DNA from: Kordiimonas lipolytica
GTDB lineage: Bacteria; Pseudomonadota; Alphaproteobacteria; Sphingomonadales; Kordiimonadaceae
Reading direction: 5' to 3'
Assembly: GCF_001550065.1 (NCBI RefSeq)
Contig: NZ_LRUB01000024.1
Coordinates: 124,001-188,000 of the forward strand
Length of the DNA: 64,000 nt
Shown here: positions 47,136-55,790 of the stretch, one piece after another
How the letters are laid out: each line of letters starts with the position of its first letter
How positions within the stretch are numbered: position 1 is the first letter of the stretch
The notes under the pieces: model-generated
What the model was told of the DNA's origin: nothing
Database searches by the model: none
What the model saw: the letters and a program-made list of their open reading frames with translations, nothing else
Program-made: the position numbers and the translations under genes

Positions 47136-48110
47136 TTAGATCTCACTTTTATAAAATTTCTGGTAGTTAGAATCCGCAAGTAACACTGCTTTTTCCCTTC
47201 CTGCCCAATAGATCACATGGAGTTCCGCTTTCCTAGCCTTGTTGGGCAACCCTTGTGTACCCGCCCATAAATTAGAGTCACCAGCGACTTTTACTTCACC
47301 AATCGTTTTCAGCTGGCCACCTGCATCAAATCGATCAATCAGGAGGCGCTGCTAGCAACTGGGATCTCGTCGATACCGCGCCCATTCCTCAAGCTTACCC
47401 GCCGCTAGATGGCTGAACCTAGGGGTCACCGTATTCATGCGGTATCCGTCGACATAGAGAACGAACGCGGCCGTCAACCAACTTGATCAAGGCATGCTGA
47501 CTACCTAGGTCACTGTGATTGTTAAAGCCACCTCCATATGCAGACCAGTTCCACCCTATACCCAGTGCGAACCAATAAAGCTGATCAGCATCTCAGTGGG
47601 CGCTCGAGCTCCATCTCGGCAAAATAGCAGGACCTTTTGGCTTGTCTCAGTTCTATGTTCTTGCTTTCAAGCACCTTCAGTCTGTCGGCAACCTTGGTCG
47701 GGAGACCAGATCTTTGGCGGCTATCAACCTCAGCCTACGTTATCTAACCATTCAAGGTTTGGGATACACGGCCAATCTTGCTGGAAATGAATACAATTGC
47801 TGCCAATAGGAACGAATTCTCGCCTTATGGCAAAAATACCATGAGGACCTGTATGATCACGGACTTTTGGTGCCTGCAAATCTAGCGGAGTGAGACAGAG
47901 ACAAAATTTGTTTGGGTTTTGCCCATAATGGTCCTTCTTATTCAGAAGTTGGAGCTTCTAGCAATCCCAGGGCGGTTAAATTGATAGAGAGTGGGAGGAG
48001 ACGCCGTTACTTAAAAAGGTATGAATAAGGGGAAGTACCGCTGATTTTCGTCGAAATGTGAAATGATTTTGCAGATAATTCGGTTGCATCTATTAGGAGA
48101 CAAGCGATAG
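47136..48110 (-). pseudogene. Decayed region: unknown gene tail and IS3-type orfA relic
   Basis: On the minus strand, frames at 47143-47345 and 47370-47560 encode fragments that join into a coherent C-terminal part of an unrecognised protein (readable pieces such as GIGWNWSAYGGGFNNHSDL and EVKVAGDSNLWAGTQGL), broken by a stop and frameshifts. Farther upstream on that strand, 47585-47711 matches the C-terminus of an IS3-family OrfA (RLKVLESKNIELRQA then a truncated tail). No intact gene is visible between 47720 and 48110. Confidence 0.55.
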
Positions 48111-48653
48111 ATGGATCGGATAAATGTAGTAGAGGTTCAAATGGTGCTTGGTAGTGGTGACACAAGTTGGTTTCTAGCACAGCTGAAACCAAACAGCTCC
48201 AAAATAGCCGAAAGGAATCTTAACCAACAAGGGTTTAAGACTTTCTTGCCAATGGAAGAACAAACACGGCAGTGCAATGGCAAGTTTGTCACCACTTTAC
48301 GGCCTTTGTTCCCTGGTTATATCTTTGTGGCTTTTGATTTAACTCAGGGCCTTTGGCAGGCCGTTAATTCGACTTCAGGTATCACGAAACTAGTAAGGTT
48401 TGGAGAAAAACCAGCTGCAGTACCGCTAGATTTGGTCTCACAGCTCCTGCTTCGGTGTGACGACCAGGGAAAATTGCTACCTTTACAATCACTAACGCCA
48501 GGTGACCAAGTGACCCTTACTAAGGGGCCATTTGCTAACTTCCTTGCAGAGGTTGAAAAAATCTCCCCTAACCAGCGAGCTTGGGTTCTATTGGATGTTA
48601 TGGGTAGCCACACCAAAGTTTCTGTAAGGTTGGATCATTTACGTTCAGCATGA
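48111..48653 (+). CDS. RfaH-type NusG paralogue (transcription antiterminator)
   Basis: This encodes 180 aa: an NGN domain (residues about 18-110; WFLAQLKPNSSK, RPLFPGYIFVAFD, VRFGEKPAAVP) and a C-terminal KOW domain (PGDQVTLTKGPFANFLAEV). The PLFPGYIFV and VRFG-x-PA-x-VP segments resemble RfaH more than housekeeping NusG. Such proteins bind RNA polymerase at ops sites and let it read through long surface-polysaccharide operons. A candidate ops-like element is at 27710. The start could be 48111 or the ATG at 48141. Confidence 0.87.
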   Translation: MDRINVVEVQMVLGSGDTSWFLAQLKPNSSKIAERNLNQQGFKTFLPMEEQTRQCNGKFVTTLRPLFPGYIFVAFDLTQGLWQAVNSTSGITKLVRFGEKPAAVPLDLVSQLLLRCDDQGKLLPLQSLTPGDQVTLTKGPFANFLAEVEKISPNQRAWVLLDVMGSHTKVSVRLDHLRSA

Positions 48654-48917
48654 GGGAGCAACAAAGCTGCTCCATGCACACAATTGGCAATCCATGCGCG
48701 TTCGAAGCTAGCGGACCGAAATCCGTTGGAGGGGGTGCCAAATAAATTCTTCTCTTGACTACAAAGGTTCAGTGGCAGTTAACTTGGGCTCGTTATGCGG
48801 GCAGCCTGCTATCATATATTTCAGAAAACAGACTGTTAGAATTTAGAATGAACCCTACGGCAGGTTAATAGGCCTGAATGCAAAAACATCAACAACTAGC
48901 TGACCTGAATAGTTCTT

Positions 48918-50198
48918 GTGATGCAATTTCTTTGTCTATTGTTAATACTTAGTCCCTTGCCCTTCGCAAGTGCCCGGCCAATTTGGCAATTGAGCTTTGT
49001 TTTACTCATGGGAATCACTTGTGTAATCTATTGCCTCTTCTTTAAGTCAACTGATGATCGCAAGTTGGCAAAGATATTCTACTTGCCAGTTGCTGCACTT
49101 CTTTGCGTGAGCTTCTGGGGTTGCGTGCAGGTCTTGTTTGGATGGTCCATTGCGCCCGAAAGTACGATCCGAACTACTATCTATTTGCTTAGTTATGTAG
49201 CTTTTTTCTTACTGGTTTTCTTAAAAATAAAAGGTACTTCTGCCGTGCCTATATTCTTCCGCTTTATAGGGCTGATCGTAACCGTTTACTGTCTTTATGG
49301 GCTAATTTTATATTTCACAGGCAATGAGAAAATATTATGGTATGATAGGTGGGCATTTAGTCAAGCGCTCTCGTCTACTTTTGTCAACAGAAACAGCTTT
49401 GCAGCGTACGCAGGCCTAGGACTGAATTGCTTAATAGCCTATTCTTTCTGGTTATTTAATGTGTCTACTCCCAAATTGTTTGGATTAAAGTCTAAACTCC
49501 TTGGCTTTTTCGCTCGACACCCGCATCAAGTTGTAATTCTCAGTCTAAGCTTGATAATTGTGTTTACTGCACTTCTGTTGACAGGATCCCGCGCGGGTAT
49601 AATCAGTGTAGCTATAGCAATTATTTATCTTACGTTGAATCTGTCTTTTCGAGATATAGGCAAACGAGAACACATCGGTAACGTAAAATCCGTTAGCTGG
49701 GCTTTGCCGATTTTTTTTATAAGCTTCCTTGCTATTTTTGCGTTCAGCGGAGATATGTTCAAATACCGGATGAATGCAGGATTAGAAAATGACTATCGCT
49801 TCAAAATCTATCCTTTTCTGATGGAACTCACTCAAGAGGGCCCTCTCGTTGGGACCGGGCTTGGAACTTTTCCTGAAGTGTTTTCCGAGCACAGGAAGCC
49901 GGACCTTCATCGACATGTCGTAAGAGCTCATAATGACTATTTGGAAATTCTGTTAACCGCAGGCCCACTAGTTGGAGGACTGTTCATCATGCTTTTTTCT
50001 TTTTTTATTGTGAAACTAGCCTTCAATAGAAATATGTCTTTTACAATGGAGGTTTTCTCTGTTTGTTTTGTCAGTATAATGCTGCAAATAGCGCTCCATT
50101 CCAGTGTGGATTTTCCTCTGCAAATCCCGGCAATTGCTATAACCTTGTGCGGAGTTATGGGTGCGACAGCAGTGTTATGGTGCGAGCATCGACGTTAG
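48918..50198 (+). CDS. O-antigen ligase/polymerase-like membrane protein (Wzy_C family)
   Basis: This encodes 426 aa with about 11 membrane segments. The signature loop near residues 300-350 (PLVGTGLGTFPEVFSEHR...VVRAHNDYLEILLTAGPLVG) is typical of WaaL/Wzy_C proteins, which join or polymerise lipid-linked glycans in the periplasm; the His in AHNDYLE is a conserved active-site residue. With the candidate Wzy at 34213, this one is more likely a ligase, but the roles could be reversed. Confidence 0.88.
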   Translation: MMQFLCLLLILSPLPFASARPIWQLSFVLLMGITCVIYCLFFKSTDDRKLAKIFYLPVAALLCVSFWGCVQVLFGWSIAPESTIRTTIYLLSYVAFFLLVFLKIKGTSAVPIFFRFIGLIVTVYCLYGLILYFTGNEKILWYDRWAFSQALSSTFVNRNSFAAYAGLGLNCLIAYSFWLFNVSTPKLFGLKSKLLGFFARHPHQVVILSLSLIIVFTALLLTGSRAGIISVAIAIIYLTLNLSFRDIGKREHIGNVKSVSWALPIFFISFLAIFAFSGDMFKYRMNAGLENDYRFKIYPFLMELTQEGPLVGTGLGTFPEVFSEHRKPDLHRHVVRAHNDYLEILLTAGPLVGGLFIMLFSFFIVKLAFNRNMSFTMEVFSVCFVSIMLQIALHSSVDFPLQIPAIAITLCGVMGATAVLWCEHRR

Positions 50199-50367
50199 AA
50201 GTACCCTAAAATAATTCTAGGCCCACTCTCTGGCCTAACTTGAGTTTTTTTAAAAGTGGCGGGAGCATTTGCGTACGGTTCAAAATATGCCACTGACCTC
50301 CTCCCCATAAATAGGGCCGTTTCTAAAGTTAGGATTTTCTGTAAAAAGATGATCAGGAGATCCCTTT

Positions 50368-50634
50368 ATGAAGCGCAAAAGATTTAGCGAAGAACAGATC
50401 ATTACGATCCTGCAGGAGCATGCTGCGGGGATGAAGGTTAAGGACCTCGTCCGCAAGCATGGCATCGCCGAGCAGACCTTTTACCGTTGGAAGTCAAAGT
50501 ATGGCGGCATGGATGTGTCTGATGCTAGGCAGCTCAAGTCGCTGGAGGCGGAGAACGCTCGACTGAAGAAGTTTCTAGCCGATCAGATGCTCGACAACGC
50601 TGCCTTGAAGGAATTGCTTTCAAAGGAGTGGTAA
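50368..50634 (+). CDS. IS3-family transposase OrfA
   Basis: This encodes 88 aa: an HTH domain (FSEEQIITILQEHAAGMKVKDLVRKHGI then TFYRWKSKYGG) and a leucine-zipper-like C-terminal helix (LKSLEAENARLKKFLADQML). It binds the element's ends and would be joined to OrfB by -1 frameshifting in their overlap. AGGAGA is 8 nt before the ATG. It appears intact. Confidence 0.93.
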   Translation: MKRKRFSEEQIITILQEHAAGMKVKDLVRKHGIAEQTFYRWKSKYGGMDVSDARQLKSLEAENARLKKFLADQMLDNAALKELLSKEW

Positions 50635-51504
50635 AGCCCGCAGTCAGGCGCAAGCAGGTTCAGCATCTTGTCTCAGGCAAGATGCTGTCTGAGCGCCTTG
50701 CCTCTGGGCTTGTCGGCATATCAAGGTCGGCGGTTCAGTATAACAGCCGTCGTCGCTGTGATGCGTCCCTACGTCTGCGCCTCAAGGAACTGGCGGAACG
50801 TTACCCTCGCTATGGCTATCTGATGCTGCATGCTTTCCTCAAACAGGAAGGTCTGGTGCAGAATGTCAAACGGACCTACCGCCTCTATACGGAAGAAGGA
50901 CTTCAGGTGCGGACGAAGAGGCGTCACAAGTTGCCGAACGTGCCACGCCAGCCGATGGCCCTACCATCACGGCAGTCTGAACGCTGGTCTTTGGGTTTTG
51001 TGTCAGATCAATTGGCGACAGGCTGGCGCTTCCGCACCCTCAATATTGTGGATGATTACACCCGCGAATGTGTCGGGCAACTGGTTGACACCTCCATCTC
51101 AGGCCAGCGTCTGGCGGGCATTCCTGGATGTCCTTGGCAATCAACATGGATTGCCACGGGAGATTGTTCTCGACAACGGCCCTGAGCTTACCAGCAAAGC
51201 CATGTTCCTATGGTCGCAGAGGACAGGCGTGAAGCTCAACTTCATCCAGCCAGGCAAACCTGTGCAGAACGCATTCTGCGAGAGCTTCAATGGTACCTTC
51301 AGAGACAACTGCCTCAACCAGCACTGGTTCATGAGCCTCAAGGAGGCCAGATCAGTCATCAATGAATGGAGAAGACACTACAATGAAGAACGGCCCCACA
51401 GCTCGCTCGGATACCAGCCGCCAGCGACCTTTGCAAAGCTACAGGCAAGGCGCTTCCAGTCGCCCCAAGAAGAGTCGCGGCTCCTTCCGCTAACTTGCCT
51501 GTAG
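50628..51504 (+). pseudogene. IS3-family transposase OrfB, frameshifted
   Basis: The first part (to about 51110) contains the OrfB N-terminal helices and the first catalytic Asp region (WSLGFVSDQL, NIVDDYTRECVG). The rest continues in another frame with IVLDNGPEL (second Asp) and NAFCESFNGTFRDNC (Glu), ending NEERPHSSLGYQPP. The frame changes inside the SISGQR/ASVWRAF region. All DDE residues remain in the DNA but not in one protein, so the element should be immobile unless helped. Confidence 0.88.
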
Positions 51505-51864
51505 CTGAGAAGGCTGTGGCATGATAGCCATCAAGTTCCTAACCTAGGAAATGGCCTCAATCCGGGGGAAAGGTCATGGTATGCTAGGGCATAAATATAG
51601 GTGCTGGATCGACTATAGGGATGGGGGCGATGGTGATCCGCCCAGATACCACCGTTATCTGAAATCCGGCCAAAGAATTGATTAAAAAGAAATAAAGTAC
51701 ATATTTCTTTGGGCCTTTACATCTACATCAAGGCGGTGTCCAATGATTGGACGGGCTGCAGAAGGCCAACGCCAATCAAAAACACAAAAAAGGTTCCACA
51801 GATAATCAGTTGAACCTAGGGCTCAGGTCATGCTGGAAGTGGCGTAGATTGATCGAAAAATGTT

Positions 51865-52539
51865 CTAACCAACTAGGTATTCCTTCATCTCGCTGTCTGG
51901 TTCCGACAGTATGGCCATCCATAAAATAAGGTCGTTGTCGCGAACATACTGGCGTAGCTTCTGCCTGTCCCACCTGTAAGCCATTCCGAGTTGGTCTTTA
52001 AGCAGGTCAACGTCTTCATCGGTCATATCCTGATAAAGGATGACACCCAAGTGGACACGCTGAATTAGAATGAAGGGTTCAAACCGCGCTGTGGCGATAG
52101 ATGTTCGCCATGTATTTAGGCCTTCTGGGAAATTTCCGAGCATCACATTTGCCGTTGCAACACGAAACCAGGCGAATGTGTTAAGGGGTGCCATTTTGAG
52201 GCCTTTTTCCGAAACCTCTATCGTCAGGGCGGCATATTTTTGAGCTTCTTCAGGGTCAGCTGCTGAGCGTGCTCGGTAAAGGTATGAAGATCCCAAGTCC
52301 AGATAAGCATCAGGTAGTTCAATAATGCCAAGAGCATCGAGCCTGGAGTTTTCGAGAACCTCTAGGTCTTGCTCAGAGACAGTTTCGCCTGCATTCACCC
52401 GGTGCAAGATAGGCGTGCCGGGCACGAGCATCAATTCATGCAGAAAACGGGGTACGCCAATCACAATGAGTGTAATGCTAGACACCAGCATAAACCCAGG
52501 AATGAACCAGCGATTAAATTTATCTTTGATTGAGGTCAT
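51865..52539 (-). CDS. Membrane-anchored protein of unknown function
   Basis: This encodes 224 aa with one N-terminal membrane segment (about residues 13-30). The rest is helical and probably periplasmic, with TPR-like helix pairs (LPDAYLDLGSSYLYRARSA..., APLNTFAWFRVATANVMLGNFPEGLNTW). No family is recognised with confidence. Similar single-anchor TPR-like proteins occur in EPS loci. It starts 18 bases after the acyl-CoA ligase gene on the same strand, so the two may be transcribed together. Confidence 0.75.
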   Translation of the reverse strand: MTSIKDKFNRWFIPGFMLVSSITLIVIGVPRFLHELMLVPGTPILHRVNAGETVSEQDLEVLENSRLDALGIIELPDAYLDLGSSYLYRARSAADPEEAQKYAALTIEVSEKGLKMAPLNTFAWFRVATANVMLGNFPEGLNTWRTSIATARFEPFILIQRVHLGVILYQDMTDEDVDLLKDQLGMAYRWDRQKLRQYVRDNDLILWMAILSEPDSEMKEYLVG

Positions 52540-52557
52540 TGCATTTGAACCGGTATC

Positions 52558-54360
52558 TTAATGATACATCCCCTCAAGCGTGTCCCTGTATATTTCGCTC
52601 ACTACATGACGCCTCAGCTTTAGGGTTGGTGTCATCTGTTCATTCTCGATGGTGAAGGCCTCGCCGGCAATCGCAAACTTGCGCACTTTCTCCAGGTTCG
52701 ATAGGCGCTTGTTCACGCGCGCGACCGCTGCGTCCATCGCTTTCTTCAGGTCCTTGTCGTGCCGCAGCACATCAAGGCCGCCTTCCTTGCCATTTTCCTT
52801 CGCCCAGTCCCTGAGCCATTCCGCGTCTGGCACAATCAGGCCCACCAGGTGTGGTTTGCGGTCGCCGTAAACCATCGCCTGCGCGATCTCATCCTCAAGG
52901 GCCAGCATGCCTTCAATGCGCTGCGGCGAGACATTGTCGCCGCCGGCGTTGACGATAATGTCCTTCTTGCGGTCGGTGATCTCCAGGTGGCCGTCCTCGT
53001 CGAACCGGCCCACATCGCCGGTATGCAGCCAGCCATCAACAATGGTTTTGGCCGTGGCTTTCTCGTCGTGCCAATAGCCCTTCATTACCAGCTCACCGCG
53101 TACCAGGATCTCGCCGTCCTCGGCAATCTTGACTTCAGTGTTGCTAAGCAACGTGCCCACGGTGTGAATTTTTGGCGCGGCCGGTGGATTCACGGAAATG
53201 ATCGGGCCGGATTCCGTCTGGCCGTAGCCCTGCAGGAGCGGCAGCCCCAGGCTCATGAAAAAGGCGCCCACGTCTGGCGCGAGCGGTGCACCGCCCGAGA
53301 CGAGCGCTTTCAGGCGCCCACCAAACTGTTTCTTCACTTTGCGCCGCACCGTCAGGTCGAGGAACTTGTTTTCAAGCGTTTCCTTGAGCGTCAGGGGCTC
53401 TTCGCCTTTGAAGGCCTTGGTGCCAAGCTCAATCGCCCGGTTGAAAAGCGCTGCTTTCCGGCCGCCGCCCTTCAGGATGCCGCGGCTGATACGCGTGCGC
53501 AGCATCTCGAAAAGGCGCGGCACCACCACCATGACCGTTGGGCTGGCTTCCGCCATATTGGCCGCCAGCTTATCAAGGTTTTCGGCGTACCAGATTTCTG
53601 CACCGATCGTGAGCGGCCAGCACTGGCCAGCTGTGTGTTCATAGGCGTGGCTGAGCGGCAGGAATGACAGGAACGCGTTGTTCTTGAGCCCAAGCTCATC
53701 GAAGACGATCGCAGCGGCCTCGCTATTGTGCAGGATGGCGCCGTGGTGGATCATCACCCCCTTGGGCGCCCCGCCGGTGCCGCTTGTGTAAATGAGGCAG
53801 GCGATATCATGGCGCGACACGCTTTGCGCCAGGCTGCGGTATTTGGCGATATCCGGCGTTTGGGTGTCTACCACCTGGGCCCAGTGATGCACATTCACAT
53901 TCACTGCCTGCTCAAGCTTCACCTCGTCGATGGTGATGCAGTGCTCAAGCTCGTCCGACTGGTGGGCGGCCTTGAGGAAGGTCCGCGCGAGCGCTTTTGT
54001 GGACACAATCGCCGCCTTGGCTCCTGAGTTTTCGAGAATGTGCAGATAGTCTCGCGCCGTATAGGTGGTGTAGGCCGGCACACTGACAGCGCCAAGCGCC
54101 ATCACGGCAAAGTCAGCCATCAGCCATTCGGGCCGGTTTTCTGAAACAATCACCACCCGGTCGCCCGCACGTACGCCGAGCTCTTCAAGGGCGCTGGCCA
54201 GCTGACAGACTTTCTGGGCCACTTCGCCCCAGGTCTGGGTTTGCCACTTGCCGTCTTTCTTGGCGTGTAGAAGTGGCTTTTTTTCAAGCACACTGGCTTG
54301 GTCAAAAAACATTGCTGTCAGGCTTTGCCACTTTTTGATTGGGCATTCTGGTGCTGACAT
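52558..54360 (-). CDS. Long-chain fatty acid-CoA ligase
   Basis: This encodes 600 aa, of the ANL superfamily, long-chain FadD15-like type. Motifs: LIYTSGTGGAPKGVMIHH (nucleotide loop), LLQGYGQTESGPIIS, HTGDVGRFDEDGHLEITDRKKDIIVNAGGDNVSPQRIE, and a C-terminal conserved Lys region (MTPTLKLRR). It makes acyl-CoA in the cytoplasm for beta-oxidation or lipid remodelling. The residue length and helical insert (about 270-330) suit long chains. Confidence 0.93.
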   Translation of the reverse strand: MSAPECPIKKWQSLTAMFFDQASVLEKKPLLHAKKDGKWQTQTWGEVAQKVCQLASALEELGVRAGDRVVIVSENRPEWLMADFAVMALGAVSVPAYTTYTARDYLHILENSGAKAAIVSTKALARTFLKAAHQSDELEHCITIDEVKLEQAVNVNVHHWAQVVDTQTPDIAKYRSLAQSVSRHDIACLIYTSGTGGAPKGVMIHHGAILHNSEAAAIVFDELGLKNNAFLSFLPLSHAYEHTAGQCWPLTIGAEIWYAENLDKLAANMAEASPTVMVVVPRLFEMLRTRISRGILKGGGRKAALFNRAIELGTKAFKGEEPLTLKETLENKFLDLTVRRKVKKQFGGRLKALVSGGAPLAPDVGAFFMSLGLPLLQGYGQTESGPIISVNPPAAPKIHTVGTLLSNTEVKIAEDGEILVRGELVMKGYWHDEKATAKTIVDGWLHTGDVGRFDEDGHLEITDRKKDIIVNAGGDNVSPQRIEGMLALEDEIAQAMVYGDRKPHLVGLIVPDAEWLRDWAKENGKEGGLDVLRHDKDLKKAMDAAVARVNKRLSNLEKVRKFAIAGEAFTIENEQMTPTLKLRRHVVSEIYRDTLEGMYH

Positions 54361-54624
54361 GGCGCGAGTCCCCTTTTTATTGTCCCCCCACAGGTAGCTC
54401 TTTGTTGCGCAAAAATTCTATTCCCGCAAGTCTGAACGGCCTCACATCGGCGTCAGAACAGAAGTGACAGCGTTGGCAAGCGGGCTGTTAACGAATAATC
54501 TACGAAAAAGTCGTCTACTGAGTCCGATCTTCCTTGCCAGCACAGATTTTGGGTGCCATTAGGGAGGGAACGGGCCGCTGCATATTGCAGGCGGTTTACC
54601 TTACGGTTTAGCGAATTGTTGGCC

Positions 54625-55746
54625 ATGAACGGCACACGAAACGACATATCCGATAACGAGCCCAGCGATGCTGGCGTCCAAGACGACTTTCATGGTGAAA
54701 AGGGAGCCGATGGCGACGAGCGCCGTCTGCACCTCCGGGCGTTTGACTATTGGCATTCGCTGAAAGGCGATAGTGAGTTTCCCCTGTTCTCGCAGCTGAC
54801 GCCGGAAGGCCTTGCCCCATACCGCAACAACAGTCTGCTTCTGGAATTTACCGAAGGCGGCGCCACCGTGCGCTATATCGGCAATAACGTGGGCCTGCTT
54901 TTGGAAGAACCTATCCTGAAGGGCACCAACCTGAACGCCTTCCCGGATTCCGCTTTTGCAAGCGCGCTTCTTGGCCAGTTCGAAACGGAAGAAGGCCGCA
55001 CCCGCGCTGCTGAGTTTGAGTTCATCGAAGATCTTCTGGACTGCCGCGGCATCATGCTGCCTTTCAGCCATTCCGGCGATGTGGCGCATTTCGCCATGGT
55101 GGTGGTGAACTTCCGCCGCCGCGAAGGCGTGGAGCACGGCGAAACCTATGACATGAGCGAAGCTGTGGGTGCATGCGAGCGCGCAGCCAGCAGCGTCGCG
55201 CACCTGGATGGTGGCAGCCGTTCCAGCCTTTATGAAGCGCTTGCGGCCGCGCTCAAGCTCTATGAAGAAGGTCAGGCGCATCCGGATGCTTATACTGCCC
55301 TTCTGCGAGAGGCGGGCCTGAAGGCGCAGAAACGTGCGCCCTATACGCCGGCGCTCAAGATCACCTTCGGCAAGGACTATGACAAAACCCGGCTGACGGA
55401 ATATGCTTCTGCGCTGGCTTATGCCGTGCGCCAGGGTGAAACGTCAGAAACCGTCGCAGCGTTCCTTGAGAATGAGCCCGGCGGCATCAAAGGATGTGTG
55501 CGGCGGGAACGTTCTGCCCGGCGCGGCCAGGTTGGCAGTGCCGCAGAGCGTAGGCAGGCGGAGGCCGCAGCCCTGGTGAGTAACGTCCGGGGGGTATCGC
55601 TTGATGACCTCTCTTCAGATAAAGAATTCAGCCTTGTGATAGCACGCCCAAAAGAAGGCGGCGGTCTAGAGGCGGTGGGCCTGGCGGATGTCGGGCAAAA
55701 TACGGTGGACGCCATTATCAGGCGTTTTGCCGACAAAATAAAATAA
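54625..55746 (+). CDS. PAS-like (PAS_5-type) domain protein
   Basis: This encodes 373 aa. Residues about 40-180 fit the alphaproteobacterial PAS_5 pattern (DYWHSLKGDSEFPLFSQLTPEGLAPYRNNSLLLEF..., IMLPFSHSGDVAHFAMVVVNFR). The C-terminal half is helical and acidic/basic mixed, without an output domain I know. The ATG at 54625 is chosen since homology-like sequence begins soon after and the upstream frame is basic and unlike the rest. It lies 44 bases before the glutamate dehydrogenase gene. A sensory or regulatory role is inferred. Confidence 0.8.
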   Translation: MNGTRNDISDNEPSDAGVQDDFHGEKGADGDERRLHLRAFDYWHSLKGDSEFPLFSQLTPEGLAPYRNNSLLLEFTEGGATVRYIGNNVGLLLEEPILKGTNLNAFPDSAFASALLGQFETEEGRTRAAEFEFIEDLLDCRGIMLPFSHSGDVAHFAMVVVNFRRREGVEHGETYDMSEAVGACERAASSVAHLDGGSRSSLYEALAAALKLYEEGQAHPDAYTALLREAGLKAQKRAPYTPALKITFGKDYDKTRLTEYASALAYAVRQGETSETVAAFLENEPGGIKGCVRRERSARRGQVGSAAERRQAEAAALVSNVRGVSLDDLSSDKEFSLVIARPKEGGGLEAVGLADVGQNTVDAIIRRFADKIK

Positions 55747-55790
55747 GACCATGAAACCAGGCCCGGTAGGGTTGTGAAGGGACCAATATA

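Larger units (their letters stand above)
50294..51576 (+). mobile_element. IS3-family insertion sequence (IS407-like), transposase damaged
   Basis: The element is 1283 bases. Related termini are TGACCTCCTCCCC at the left end and, reversed, TGACCTTTCCCCC at the right; similarity continues inward to TTAGGA. OrfA and OrfB lie inside in the usual order. The 4 bases outside each end (CCAC and TGGT) are not a direct duplication, so the insertion is old or one flank was rearranged. Confidence 0.85.

Noticed and set aside
47515..47790. Plus-strand frame in the decayed region
   Set aside because: It lies antisense to the IS3 OrfA relic and the broken gene, so it is a by-product of their sequence.
48655..48673. 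GGAGCA/TGCTCC stem after the RfaH-type gene as a terminator
   Set aside because: Only 6 base pairs and no following T-run; too weak to list as a feature.
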